Position numbers and translations under genes: made by a program. 64,000 bases of DNA. It comes from Gracilaria gracilis (Eukaryota > Rhodophyta > Florideophyceae > Gracilariales > Gracilariaceae). The stretch lies in NCBI GenBank assembly GCA_030374805.1, contig JARGSG010000030.1, positions 62,001-126,000 on the forward strand, written 5' to 3'. Below the pieces are notes generated by a model. It had not been told where the DNA came from. It did not search any database and saw nothing but the letters and a program-made list of their open reading frames with translations. Positions 23,233 through 34,286 of this stretch are shown piece by piece; the first letter of the stretch is position 1; each line of letters starts with the position of its first letter.

Positions 23233-24648
23233 TCAGATGGCTGGCCCTGCATCGTTCGAAGGAGCCACAGAACCTCTCCCGACACGAACCGTTCCTGCTC
23301 GCGGTTTCTTGAAGGGCCGAGCTTTGCGACCACTTGCTGCGTGACCAGAAGCACTGTTTCCTCCTTTGTTCGCATGTGGCCGTTTCTTTCCGACTACACT
23401 GACTTGCCTTTGAACAACCAAACTGCCTGAATCTTCTTTTCGCGGCTGCGAGCTATACCGCTTTCGAGGTTGTTTCTTCGCCATTGCCTTCTTCTTCGCC
23501 GGAGCAGAACTACCGATTACCTTCATCCCCCATTCAGGACTTCCACTACCAGCGCTGCACCCCTCCCCACCGCTCTTCGTAAGTAAGGAAGGGTTATTGC
23601 CACTATCTCCTTGATTAGCTCCGAGGGATTGCAAAAACTCTTTGCTCAAACCTCCGGCCACGTTGTGCTCACTATGATCATGACCAGGAGCCTTGACATC
23701 ATCCAAACTTCCATTCGTATGGCCACGTTGAACATGGGTGCTGGTCTGCTGTTGAGGGACAAAGATTTCTGTAGCACGATCATCAAGACTTGAGTTGCTG
23801 AGAAACACTTCTCCTTCTACATCGGGCTCATTCGGTACCGGTTGAAAGTTACGCTGATCATGAGATTGGTGAGCGCAAACGTTTGGAAGCTCTTCGCCGT
23901 TTTCATTCGATACAGTTTCCTCAAGTTCCGTCTCAGTACGATGTCTCTGGGACGTGTTTGTTGCCTTCTTCGCCTTCATCGCCTTTGCTGCCTCTGCTAC
24001 CGCCTTCTTGTCTCGCTGCACGGCTTCTTTCACGAGTTCCATAGTAATCCAATTGTTTTGCGCAGCACCCAAGACAGGAAAAGAATCCAATAACCTCCTC
24101 TGCAACTGTGAAAGCTGAGAAGAAAACTGAGAGCGTATTGAACGAAATGTGAGCTTTCCTCGCTCTATGTCTAGCTTGTGATACAAGAAGCGACGGACCT
24201 CGTCCTTGATCGAGTTTGAAAGAGCCATGTATATTGGATAGTTATCGTCATACGAACCACCTTTCTTCTGCTGCTCCTGATACAAGTGGTTGAAAACTAC
24301 TCGTGCCGAGAGAAGAGTCCCTGTCGGATAACCCGGACGATCGGAAGGTTTCATCTTTCGCTTGCAGGATGCGGTAGGAATTCGGACTGAGTTGCGAGGC
24401 AGCGCACCGCTCAGATTCTCGTTCATCGAAGAGCCATGGATGGCATCAAGGCGGTTGGAGTTCATGGAAGGTGTAGGCCCACTTTGTGCGCCGCGATCTA
24501 GACCTCGGAGGTCATGTGCAAAGTTCGGTGCAACGTTGGGCCGGTGAGAGTCAATCCTGGTATGGCTTCGGTGGGAATCAGAGTGACGGTGGACAGCACT
24601 ATCGGCAGTAACACGGGCACGAGCATTCTGCGTAACTCGAGATCCCAT
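23233..24648 (-). CDS. hypothetical basic, low-complexity protein (471 aa)
   Basis: An unbroken minus-strand ORF. I prefer the ATG at 24648 (MGSRVTQNARARV) over the one at 24693, because the extra 15 residues are hydrophobic and out of character. The protein is rich in Ser, Arg, Lys and Asn. A possibly folded core lies around residues 120-230 (SARVVFNHLYQEQQKKGG; LYHKLDIERGKLTFRSIRSQ; LDSFPVLGAAQNNWITMELV), followed by an Ala/Lys helix (KKAVAEAAKAMKAKKA) and several nuclear-localisation-like basic clusters near the C-terminus (PAKKKAMAKKQPRKRY). I recognise no family. It is divergent from the gene at 25262. The intact frame among decayed elements suggests a real host gene or a young element gene. 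Confidence 0.55.
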   Translation of the reverse strand: MGSRVTQNARARVTADSAVHRHSDSHRSHTRIDSHRPNVAPNFAHDLRGLDRGAQSGPTPSMNSNRLDAIHGSSMNENLSGALPRNSVRIPTASCKRKMKPSDRPGYPTGTLLSARVVFNHLYQEQQKKGGSYDDNYPIYMALSNSIKDEVRRFLYHKLDIERGKLTFRSIRSQFSSQLSQLQRRLLDSFPVLGAAQNNWITMELVKEAVQRDKKAVAEAAKAMKAKKATNTSQRHRTETELEETVSNENGEELPNVCAHQSHDQRNFQPVPNEPDVEGEVFLSNSSLDDRATEIFVPQQQTSTHVQRGHTNGSLDDVKAPGHDHSEHNVAGGLSKEFLQSLGANQGDSGNNPSLLTKSGGEGCSAGSGSPEWGMKVIGSSAPAKKKAMAKKQPRKRYSSQPRKEDSGSLVVQRQVSVVGKKRPHANKGGNSASGHAASGRKARPFKKPRAGTVRVGRGSVAPSNDAGPAI

Positions 24649-25261
24649 CTTTGAAATGCAAATGAAGTTAGTTTTTGACAAAGACTCTAGCATACGAGAT
24701 GGTACAAAACTTACTTTTGAAACGTCCGCTGCAGAAGACTGGATATTCCAGACCAGTAAACGTCAACTTGATGCCAGAGAGAGGAAGATTGGGTGGAAAT
24801 GGAGTTGAGCGACGGCTCCGCCAATACAAGGCAGCCGAATAAGGTCTCTGTGGGCCTTCGCGTTCTTTCAGTTGTACATATGGGAGGGAGGAGGGAGTAC
24901 GTGAGGTGATGAACGGCGAAGCCATGTTTCTTAAATCGCTGGGACATCGGGAAGCCGCTGGGTGAAACGAAAAGTTCCCCAAGCGAAAGAGGATGACAAC
25001 CGTTCAAGTCCTGAACCGTCGCTCAGCCGTCGAGCTATTCAGTTGGAGCACATACGACACATAAATGGGAAATATTTTCACTTTCCTTCCATTTTTCCAG
25101 CGGTCTATAATTTCTGAAACCGGTGAACGGATCAGATAGAATCCATTTCCTGTGACGTGACCCAGACGTGCAGCGGTCTCCATTCTCGCATCCCTCTCCA
25201 CTATCGATTAAATATCGCTAGTTCAAAGCCGAGCAGCAACTTTCAATCGCAATTGACGACC
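24649..25261. promoter_or_regulatory. divergent promoter region
   Basis: 613 bp between two divergent ORFs. It should hold both promoters, but I see no clear TATA box or motif that decides transcription starts. Weak ORFs on the minus strand (24711-25007) show no domain. Confidence 0.35.
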
Positions 25262-25738
25262 ATGGCCCATCAAACTCGACGAAAGAGATATCGCTGGGAG
25301 ACTGCTCGAGATTCATTGCGTGAGCAGAATGAGCTCTACGAGTTTTGTCTACCAGTAAACGAACTAGGAAGCATTGCAGTAGATACCTTTCCATCAACAC
25401 AGCAATACAACCGACGACTCCGATGGCAGCAATCAAGCAGTGCGTCCCGCCCAGACATATTTGAAGAAGATCCTGATGCGTCTGGTTCTCAGTATCCGGC
25501 AGAAAGCGGTGTAGAAACGAAAACTCAAAGGGGGAAACACAGACGAGTACGTGAGCTTTCCAAAGTACCAATTCTAGGTCGGGAGACCACTTTGAAGTGC
25601 AACGCCAGAGGTGAAAAGACACCACCAAGACGTCCGAGATCTCCCTCCCTAGGAGGGCAGCCAGCAGACAGAGCCTCTCTGGCAAGGCACGACGATGTCA
25701 TGTGTAATCCGAAGCCAACCCGTCACGACGGAGAGTAG
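25262..25738 (+). CDS. hypothetical basic protein (158 aa)
   Basis: Starts at MAHQTRRKRYRWETARDSLR; the context GACCATGG suits a eukaryotic start better than the upstream ATG at 25157. The protein is polar and Arg-rich, with no recognised domain and no signal peptide or membrane segment. It is divergent to the 471-residue gene. An overlapping frame (25695-25958) encodes a Lys/Arg-rich peptide that could be a continuation after a frameshift or a small intron. Function unknown. Confidence 0.45.
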   Translation: MAHQTRRKRYRWETARDSLREQNELYEFCLPVNELGSIAVDTFPSTQQYNRRLRWQQSSSASRPDIFEEDPDASGSQYPAESGVETKTQRGKHRRVRELSKVPILGRETTLKCNARGEKTPPRRPRSPSLGGQPADRASLARHDDVMCNPKPTRHDGE

Positions 25739-25958
25739 AGAGTTCACCAGAGATTCAATGGAAAACCACGTGTGTAGATTGATGTATCATATCAAGAGGC
25801 ACGAGCCCACAGAAGTGGGAAGAATAAAAAGGGAATCAACGAGAGGGGTAATAGAGAGAAGGAAATTGAAAAGAGGAGCAAAAACAACGGTAAACATTGG
25901 GTTTATCCCTGTACAAAGACAAACGCAAGAAGCAGCGGTAAAACATTCCGATAGTTAG
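25695..25958 (+). other. short basic ORF, possible continuation of the 25262 gene
   Basis: 87 codons in another frame, overlapping the end of the preceding ORF by 44 bp, with many Arg and Lys (RIKRESTRGVIERRKLKRG). It could be the displaced C-terminus of the upstream gene. Low confidence. Confidence 0.25.
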
Positions 25959-26061
25959 GTTCCTTTACAGGGCGCAAGAAGGATAGACTGTCCGTATGCG
26001 GCAGAACCTCTCTACTGGAAGGAGTAAATGACCGCCATGGGCGAAGAATTTTAGAGTCAAC

Positions 26062-26310
26062 TGTAGCCTCTTTGGGCATCTGCGGGCTACTTAGTAGGAG
26101 TAGGCCCTGCTGTCGGGACCCAAAACGGTCTTCTTCAATCCAGACACATGTACATGAATTGTGAAAGCGCCGTAAGCAGTTTTCATTCTACTCGTAGCTG
26201 GTGGTTTTGTAGAAATACTACTTACTTAGGATAGTTTTCCAATTGTCCTCGCTAAAACTTGAGAGCATCGAACCTCTTTCTCCCAATTATACCTACTCGC
26301 TATGCCTACA
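26062..26310 (+). repeat. 5' LTR (249 bp)
   Basis: Matches 31062-31311 along its length, including CTGTCGGGACCCAAAACGGT and GGGCATCGAACCTCT-type blocks, with roughly one difference in six to eight bases by eye. Confidence 0.85.
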
Positions 26311-26486
26311 GTGATAACTCTCCGTTTAGTCTGTGGACTAGAGCAATTTCAGTGCTCCTGTTTAGCATTCGATCACAAGATGTCTGACGAGGCATCCGAC
26401 CAAAATGAAATGTCAAGCATAACTGGTCTGGGCACGGCTCTATCAGAGCCCCGTTTTCTTGCAACATCTGTGAATCACCGCCTCTG

Positions 26487-27281
26487 TTGCGCTATGACGC
26501 CGCTTATGTCAAGACTTTTTTGATCGCCTATTATCAATACGTGAGAGAAGTCACCCAGAGAGCACTCCAGCTTGCAGTTGTTGATTCAACCGCAGTTGAG
26601 CCAGTACGTCCAGTGAACCTATCGTTCTGCGTGGACCCCGAATTGCTCGGGTCACCCGTGGAACAAGGTTTCACTCCGAAAGTCAGTGATGTCGAGAGGC
26701 TTACTGATGATCAACTAAGGCCGTACCCGCGGTCGAAATTATCTTCACAAAAAGGCTCTTTGAGTCTTTCCGCTTTGAACATCCTCGTCGAGAAGGAGCT
26801 CCGGATGGATACAAGCGACACGCCTGCGACATCGCGTATGACTATGTTGTTGACATATTACAAATGTCTGCTACGTCGTCACGGTTTAAAGTTGATTCTT
26901 GCATCCCGCCCTAAAACTGCAATTTTGCACATTCTTGCAGCATTAAAGCCCAAAGCACTTCGCCTACGGCTCAAGCAAGATATAAAGCTTGCGCATTTGG
27001 AGAAACGCAAAGATTTCAAGGCATTCTTGGCGCATGAAATGAAGGCTTCGGAATCATTTGAAGATACGGATATGGGGTTTCTTCCTAAGAACTCTTGTCG
27101 AAATCAAACAGGAAAGAAAAACGACTTTCTTTCGGGAAACCCAACCAGCGGTCGGGCGCAGCGTCTACATCTGACAAATCCAAGAAACCGCACAGCCGAC
27201 GACCAAAACCATTTTGCTTCCATAAGATATACAAACAAAAGCGTGCCAGACACTGGATCGACGAATATGACAGGGCTATAG
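26487..27281 (+). pseudogene. gypsy gag
   Basis: A 264-codon frame with helical, charged sequence (e.g. LRLRLKQDIKLAHLEKRKDF) in the gag position right after the 5' LTR. No clear start: the first Met is internal and an ATG at 26302 lies in another frame. The nucleocapsid region follows in the next frame. Assigned by position more than by sequence. Confidence 0.5.
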
Positions 27282-27607
27282 AGGATGAGAAGCAAGAAAT
27301 GTGGGCTGAGGTTACCACGATCAAAGCCAGGAAAGGCCCGGCCACCCCTAGGCGTTCTCAAACCCGAAATCAATCTGGACAAGAACGTAGAAGAAACGGA
27401 AAGGTCTCACGTATCACGACGGACATGGTCCCCAGTCATGTCGATTCCGAATCCTACACTGTCTCACTTGTAGATGGCAAGTACAGCCAGGCCTGCATTA
27501 CTCGACTCGACTTCGATATTGCTTCATCTCTTGCGGAGGAATTCGAACTGAAAAGCCTCAAACGTTCTCATTCCACCGATCATGGAAGACTTCTTGTAAC
27601 ATTTTGA
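27095..27607 (+). pseudogene. gypsy nucleocapsid/protease region
   Basis: Contains a degenerate zinc knuckle, CFHKIYKQKRARHWIDEY, where CCHC ligands would be expected, then a Lys/Arg-rich linker and a stretch (SYTVSLVDGKYSQACITRLD) in the protease position. The D-T/S-G active site is not visible. Frame differs from gag, as usual for gypsy elements, but stops follow at once. Confidence 0.4.
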
Positions 27608-28046
27608 TGCTCCTTTCTGAAGAGCTAGTCCTCCGTAATGTCGCGTATCTCATCGCGGATGATGACCTGGCATGCAGAAACTCCTCATTGGAAATCCAGT
27701 TCCCAAGCACCTCAGAGCCAAGGCCAGCACCATACTGGAAGGGCGGCGAAAGAACCTCGATAAAAGTTATTGCGCAAGAGTAGAGAACGTGGTTGGAAGC
27801 GTTGGTAGTTATGTCCAGCGACTCATGATTGCTCGACTGAATCGTGAAGAACCAAAGTATCGGTCTTCGAAGACTGAAAGGCCTTGAGTGGACATCATCA
27901 CTGCCAGAGCCGAAAAAGATCCATTTCCTGATCCACACCTGCTGGATCCCATTGATTCCACGCAGCACGAGGAAGTAGTTGAGGCTACGAAGGCAATGGT
28001 TTAGACCGCGCGTATCAATGGCATACCGGAAGATTCTGTCCAGATA

Positions 28047-29040
28047 TTGAACTACTGGATTCAAACACAAATCAACATCTTCCACACTGCCCTCTCGTCA
28101 GGACCTGCGGCCAGCATTGAGTCGCTGAAGCTTTACATCAACCGAGAAGCACATCCAGTCCCTGCGAGATTGCAAAACAAATCGCGCGAGCAGCGCGAAT
28201 TCTGGGACAAGTTTGTCATTGATCTGGTACGCTCCAAAATGGTTTACCCTAACCCAAGCTCTCCATGGGCCTCCGCCCCGCTTGGAATTCCAAAACCTAG
28301 ACGGCCAAGATTTCTCTTTACTGTCGATCTGCCTCCAGTCAATAATTTCACAGTGAAGCATCAGGTACCGATGCCAAGTATTGAACAAGAACTGTCCAGA
28401 CTTACCAGGTCCTGATTCTTCGCCACATTTGACTTGTCCCATTCATACTGGCAACTTCCCCTTTCCCCAGACTATCGGGCGTGCCAATCGTTCATCACCC
28501 CTGACGGAATTTTCTGACCCACGTGCGTCTTACACGCCACCACCAATGCAGTAACGCATATACAATCTGCTTTGAAGGCAGTAATATCTTCTCTAATCCT
28601 CCAACAACTGCTTTACTGGCTAGAAGACATGCTGTTACATCACCGGAAGATACAAGGACTGTTAGATTTTACCGAGGAGCTCTCCCAGTTTTGTGCCACA
28701 CACAATATCCGTTTGCACCCCAAGAAGAGTATACTGTTTTTCACCAGCATCAGATGGTGTGGTCCCTCTATCTCCGCAGAAGAGAATTAAGTTTGAACCA
28801 AGATAACTGGATGGGATACTCTGCATACAACCGCCTCCCAATGGTACGCATTTGCAGCAGTTTATTTGCGCTACGCAGTGGATGGAAACTGGCATTCCAG
28901 AGTACGCCAACCTCACGTGTTCTTTGCAAGATTTCTTGGAAAAGGTGTATACAGCCGCTGGGAAACGAACCGCAAGAGGAGTCGCAAAAGTAGAACTCGC
29001 TTCAATTGGATGGAACGCGGACGAACTGTCCGCTTTCTAA
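28047..29040 (+). pseudogene. gypsy reverse transcriptase
   Basis: Recognisable in pieces: KMVYPNPSSPWASAPLGIPK and FLFTVDLPPVNNFTVKHQVP (fingers), then FATFDLSHSYWQLPLSP with the first catalytic Asp. After a frame change, LLYWLEDMLLHHRKI stands where YxDD should be; one Asp is Glu. Stops at 28413-28415 and elsewhere. Inactive. Confidence 0.7.
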
Positions 29041-29055
29041 CGGTGCAAGAAAGCG

Positions 29056-29805
29056 TTGGCACATCTCGCTACCATGGCACATAGAGACTTCTCTCAACGG
29101 CTCTGCACCTACACCGATTCATTGGACGACATTTGGTCAGTAATCGTGACGCAGGTTACACAAAGTGATTTGAACAAAGCTCACAAAGACCAACGACATA
29201 GACCGCTGGCATTCTGCCCGGGTCGGTTCAATCAAACAAAAATTCGTTCGTCGACGTTAGAGAAGTAAGAATACGCCATCATGATCACGCTCGAACGAAT
29301 GCACTGGATAGCGGCAACGCCTGATGGTTTCGACTTTCACACGGACCACAACAATCTTTTGTTCATTTTTAATTCATTCTCGATCGTACTGGATCTCTTG
29401 CAGACCACCGTTAGAAAGATAGTACGCTTGGTTGTCCGCCTGAGCATCTACATGTACACGTGCTTTCACACCCATGTAATTGATAATGTTTGTGCCGACC
29501 TCTTCGGCCGCTGGTCAGCATCTCCAAGGGTACGCCGCCTTATTTACATTACGGACCTCCCTTCTACCACATCCGAAGAATTTCAATGGCCATTTCCAAA
29601 AGAAATTGCAACTGTACAGAACCTAGAATCTGCCTTGCGTTCGCTTGATTTTACAATTCAAGAAGAACTAGGGCGCAACGAAAACCACGCTGTATGGATT
29701 CCGGACTCCACTCACGACCTTCAGCTTCGTGTATGCATCATGGAGCACACTGTTCCAAGTGGGCATCGAGCGAAGAATTCCACGAATGAGGTCTTGGGGA
29801 AATAA
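29056..29805 (+). pseudogene. gypsy RNase H and integrase N-terminus
   Basis: CTYTDSLDDIWSVIVTQV and PLAFCPGRFNQTK, then TLERMHWIAATPDGFDFHTD (the usual E and D of RNase H). CADLFGRW follows. A degraded HHCC-like region ends at 29805. One stop at 29266-29268 separates the halves, and the frame changes. Confidence 0.6.
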
Positions 29806-29820
29806 TATTTCTGAAAAGTT

Positions 29821-30610
29821 ATGAAGGCAGATATAGAAGCTTTTGTCAAAGCATGCATCAACTGTCTCTCTACTACAGGTGGAAACAAAGTACCACGCCC
29901 ATTAGGACCAGCAGTGCATGTAACTTTGCCAAACAAATTGTTTCAATTCAACTGCATCGAGATAGGGGCGAATCACAATGATCAGAAGTACATATTGATG
30001 CTCCGAGACGACCACCTTGATTACAAAGGGCTATACTCTTTCTGTGGCACTTGAGCAGAAAACGTAGCCAATGCCGTAATTGATTGGTGTGCCGCAGTTA
30101 ACGTTTCTCACAGACAGCTTTCCGACTGACCAACTCATTCCAGGAACGAAACGGTCCGAAATTTGACAAAGAGTTTGAACGTGCCACACAAATTCACGGC
30201 GCCGCACACGCTGTGAAGCAACGGCGCCTTCGAACGTCTTGGAAGAGAAATATTTCGCGTCTTCCGCGCTCTGACATCGAAGCTACGATTGAATTTTCAG
30301 GAATGAACGGGCCTCCTCCCTATCGTTCAAAGCATTTTGGAGAAAAGTACCTCCTGGCATCGCAGGAACGTGTCATCGATAACATCTTTTACCGGTATGA
30401 AACCGACTCTACTCATCTCAACATTCATGGGCTCGCAGAACACGACTTCGATGATCATTACGGACGCTCTGAGAGTACGCGCGGTGAATGTGGTGAAGCT
30501 ACAAGATTTTACAGCCCAGCTCCTCCCCATAGTACAGGAATCGCTTTCTTCAAATCGACAATGGCCTCGTCAAATTGCATAGAGAGGAACTCTGGCAAAT
30601 TTCGCTGAAG
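29821..30610 (+). pseudogene. gypsy integrase core
   Basis: Starts at VKACINCLSTTGG (zinc-binding CxxC remnant) and runs through FQFNCIEIGANHNDQKYILM, where the first catalytic Asp would be D in related elements. Later acidic residues are not securely placed because frames change near 30050 and 30200. Confidence 0.5.
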
Positions 30611-31048
30611 GTGATTTTGTGCTTGTTGGAAGAGAAGAGTTTCATGCTGGAGAGAAACTTGCTCTCCGCTGGCGGAGAACTCGACGAATTGTGTCACCGG
30701 TTCCAGATTACGTGTATTTTGTTGAAGATCTACGTAATAGGGGTACTACAGAAGAACATTCTGCGAGGTTGAAGTTTTATGCGATTATGCTTTGGATGCA
30801 GAAGCTATAATGTCTCATTAAATATCATTTGAGGCCGGCATTGTTGGGTCACGCCTTCTAAGGCTTGCCGAGATCAAAGATAACCTTTTGGTACATATCC
30901 GTTGGAAAGGTCTTCCAAACTCAGAACACACTCTAGAACCCATTACTAGAGTGTACAAAAAGATGTTTCAAAGGTGGTGCTCCAGCTTTTGAAACGCAAG
31001 GCCACACCCAAGCATCTGTTCATCAAAACCCGACACGTTTCGGGGCTT
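30575..31048 (+). pseudogene. integrase C-terminus with chromodomain-like end
   Basis: EGDFVLVGREEFHAGEKLAL is a typical integrase C-terminal segment. After frame breaks, LLVHIRWKGLPNSEHTLEPI (about 30890-30945) matches the chromodomain motif that targets chromoviral integrases to heterochromatin. Pseudogene. Confidence 0.6.
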
Positions 31049-31060
31049 TGGGAGAAAGAA
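31049..31060 (+). other. polypurine tract
   Basis: GGGAGAAAGAAG directly before the 3' LTR, the plus-strand primer site of this gypsy element. Confidence 0.7.
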
Positions 31061-31061
31061 G

Positions 31062-31311
31062 TGTAGTCCCTTTGGGCATTTGTGGGCTACGCAGTATGCG
31101 TAGGCCCTGCTGTCGGGACCCAAAACGGTCTTTTCCAATCCAGACACAGGTACCTGAATTGTGAGAGCACCCTACGCAGTTTGCATTCTACGCGTAGCTG
31201 GTAGTTTGGTAGAACCACTGCAGTACTTAAGACAGTTTTCTCATCGCCCTCGGTAAAACTTGAGGGCATCGAACCTCTCTCTCCAAACTCTACCTACTTG
31301 GTCTTCCTACA
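31062..31311 (+). repeat. 3' LTR (250 bp)
   Basis: Direct repeat of 26062-26310, starting TGTAG and ending CCTACA. Confidence 0.85.
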
Positions 31312-32765
31312 CCAAACCTGGTTGAGGGAACTTTACTTTGCACAGTGGCGAGGTCTCCACCAAGCTGAGTAGTGAGCTCGCGCCAACGCTTATTAAATAA
31401 ACTAAATGAAGTAGCCCCACGTCCAGTGGTAGCTGCCCACATGACGTGGCTCTCGTTCCATGTGTATGTGGCCAATCTCCCGACTCATCCGTAATCCTCC
31501 TTTACTTCCCACTACGGTTGTTGTTACAATTCAAATACTTTCACTAGGAACCATCTACTGCCTTGTCGGATTATGACTAAGTAGTCAGAAACCTCTTTCT
31601 GAGGACGTTGCACGACAAGACGGTATTTAATATGAAACCCACACGACAGAACTCTATATCTAGGGAATAGAACTATCTAGAAACTGGTGAGCAGACACCT
31701 GCTCAATAAAGTATTAGTTCGAAGACCGGAAACTGTCGGATCAATATACCTGAAATATCCCAGCCCCGACCACCATAGCGACTGACTTATTGTAGTCCCA
31801 ACAAAAACCAGCTTGTGGTAAACTTAACTTACAGTAGATCTTTTACTTATTTTCCTTCTTCATCTTCATAAATCATTGTCACCGAATACACATATTCTTC
31901 TTATTACTTCACGACTTTGTGTGCTTCACACTTCATTTAGCCCCTGATTCTTCATTATCGCTAATTCGGAACTCCTTCTCCTTCATATCTCGAGATTATC
32001 TCGAATCAGGGGAGGTCCAACACCTTTGCCCAAAAATGTAGACATCCTGCGGAATGTATGTGCTCGGTCACGAGTTACCTTACCTGGGCGTGATCCAGGT
32101 TTGAAGGAAGAAATGTACCAGTACGCTTGTGATAAGCAAACAACTTCGAACGGGGTAAGTGTGCTTTGGGTTCTTACGTGTATTTTCTTAAAATAATATA
32201 CGAGTAAGGGGCCTGAAGTCGATAATGATTATTTAAGTAATCATACCGCAAGCAAAGAAAATGTGTACACACGTAAGAGGAAAACACGAAAGGTCAGACT
32301 CATTATAAAGCCTTATCAAAGGCACATAGTTTCGAAATATTTTTGAGATTCTTTCATATTAAGTACGAAACTACTTTTTAAAATATGATACATCTCCAAA
32401 CAGAGGTTCATAAGACTAAGTTACACCAAGTCCAGAAAGCGTACCAGTACGCGGCTAAAAAAAAGTTCGTACCCCGACTTTAGAAAGCTGAGTATTCAGT
32501 ACTGGACAATAACAAACTCCGTGAATTCATCAACGACTTGAAAAAGTGTCCTTAAAAAGCTGGAACTGTAAGATAGTAGTGATGTTCATGAAATAATTTG
32601 AAACTTTTGTTGCTCTCACCGAATTTGCAGAAATTCTACGCGTGTTTCACATCAAACAGTACCGCATCTCTCGCTGTATCACTCACAAGTAACATCGAGA
32701 TGAAAATTATGCAACGTCAATGCAGTAAATACTGAAAGAGCGTGCATCGAAAAGTACACGAACAA
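31312..32765. other. AT-rich intergenic region
   Basis: About 1.45 kb without a convincing gene. A 61-codon minus-strand ORF (31290-31475) overlaps the LTR end and shows no domain. A short inverted TCTCGA motif lies near 31988. Otherwise nothing recognised. Confidence 0.4.
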
Positions 32766-32773
32766 TATAAAAG
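32766..32773 (+). promoter_or_regulatory. candidate TATA box
   Basis: TATAAAAG, 108 bp upstream of the ATG at 32881, in an otherwise A-rich leader. A plausible core promoter for the small ORF or the pogo-like gene. Confidence 0.35.
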
Positions 32774-32880
32774 CCCTCAGTAGCCTACGAAAACACTATA
32801 AACAAAACAAGAAGAAGAAAAAACCACACAAACTGTGGAAGAAAACTTTCTAAGCACATATTTACATATCTCGAATCACG

Positions 32881-33054
32881 ATGAACACAGATATTAGCAA
32901 CCTACAAAATAGAATTAATGTCCTAGGACAACAGCTCGCCCAAGTAATGCAACTCAAAAACCGCTTAACCAATTTGGTAAGTAATGATGAACACCATAGT
33001 AATTTGCTTGAATCTGGAAAACCTGAAACGTTTTCAAAGAAGTATGTCAAATAA
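32881..33054 (+). CDS. small ORF, coiled-coil-like (57 aa)
   Basis: MNTDISNLQNRINVLGQQLA opens a 57-residue ORF with a leucine-spaced amphipathic helix and a polar tail. It ends 9 bp before the first Met of the pogo-like frame. It may be the displaced N-terminus of that protein or a gag-like relic. No family recognised. Confidence 0.3.
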   Translation: MNTDISNLQNRINVLGQQLAQVMQLKNRLTNLVSNDEHHSNLLESGKPETFSKKYVK

Positions 33055-33062
33055 TTTCTACA

Positions 33063-34127
33063 ATGTATAGAGCAGATATTTTGTATCACGCAGCAATGAA
33101 CGACTCTTGGTTGGGCATGACGATGAAAGATCATATAACAACAAGGTGGATCCAATCGTTCATGGAACGATCTAGCATTGTCAGTCGCTCGCAATGTGGC
33201 AAATTGATGGTGTCCTTGAAAAAACAGGAGCAGATCGAAAGAGAAGTCGCGTACTATCTTGGCCAGCTCGCGCGGGACTTTCAGTCTAATCGTATCAAGG
33301 AAGAAGATATACTCAACGCCGATGAAACTCATTTTTGTATTAACATGGATAACTACAGAACACTGGCGCTAATGGGCGACAGCAATGTTTGGTATGCGGA
33401 TTTGGTTACAGAAGATGATGGAATGAAGATGATGTTTCTTCTTTCACGAAGAGTGCCAGCAAAATTAGAAATCCTGATGTTAATCTTCAAGAACGTTGAC
33501 AGAAACTACAAGGTTCGTGGGTTACCCGATAATGTTTCCGGTGTGGTTTACAGAACTGGACCGAATGCCTGGATGGACAGGCGTGCTATCAACGAGTGGC
33601 TTCGAGAGAAGAAAATTTTTACGCCGCTTCCAAGCATTCGCCAATTTCTTCTGTACGTCGACAACATCAGTACACACGGCCTTACTGAAAACGTGAAGCA
33701 AGCCTTGAAGGAGAGCAACACAGAGATAAGGTTCTTTTCACGCAACCCTACGCACTTGGTCCAGGCCGCTGCTACTTTTGTAATACAGAAGCTCAAAACT
33801 TATTTGCGGCGCGAATGGGACGACTTCAATATGGAAATGCTGTACAATCAAATGTAGGTTGACGGTAGCAGAGAGTCTGGGAAGTTAAGCAATCCAGGCA
33901 AACGCCATTTGTCGAAGTTCGCAGCGGGATCGGTACGCGGTGTTAGTGCGCAAAGAGATGAAGAGGGACTAAGTTACGCCGGAAGGGCTTTGATTAGGTG
34001 CGGTATGGCTCTAAATTTGAACGGATTGTGGGAGAGGAGGCAGATTTTTCCAGAATGCAAGCCATTATCAAGAAGTATAGGCCAAACTTTGAGGGGTAAA
34101 TCGTCGGTGGAAGTTCAAACTGGGTAG
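33063..34127 (+). pseudogene. pogo/Tigger-like (DDE_1) transposase
   Basis: One frame of 355 codons with a single in-frame TAG (33855-33857). Features in order: helix-turn-helix end (TRWIQSFMERSSIVSRSQCG), first catalytic Asp in NADETHFCINMDN, RTGPNAWMDRRAINEWL, second Asp in LLYVDNISTHGL, and RFFSRNPTHLVQAAATFVIQ. Related proteins have QPCDSFVIQK at the last site, so the third Asp is Ala here. After the TAG, SNPGKRHLSKFAAGSVRGVS continues the family's C-terminus. Such elements are abundant in oomycetes. The N-terminal DNA-binding half is missing. Dead copy. Confidence 0.75.
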
Positions 34128-34160
34128 GTGTCACCCACTCTATTTGTGTGGTTCATTATC

Positions 34161-34286
34161 ATTGTGGCCCACAGTAATTGAAAACCGACCGAAATAGTAT
34201 GGGTTCAGATATAGTGTGGCCCACACTAATTTATGTGAGGGAAGTCGAAACGGGAGTCACCGAAAGATTGTGGGCCACACTAATTG
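34161..34286. repeat. three palindromic TGTGGSCCACA motifs
   Basis: Near-identical sites at 34161-34180, 34211-34230 and 34266-34285 share TGTGG(C/G)CCACA followed by a TAATT-like flank, spaced about 50 bp apart just downstream of the pogo-like gene. They could be protein-binding sites or nested element ends. Confidence 0.5.

Larger units (their letters stand above)
26062..31311 (+). mobile_element. Ty3/gypsy-type LTR retrotransposon, complete but decayed
   Basis: 5.25 kb between two direct repeats of about 250 bp, each starting TGTAG and ending CCTACA. A polypurine tract (GGGAGAAAGAAG) abuts the 3' LTR. Internal order is gag, RT, RNase H, integrase and a chromodomain-like tail, i.e. Ty3/gypsy order. 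Stops are frequent. The five bases outside the LTRs (TCAAC, CCAAA) do not match convincingly. Confidence 0.8.
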
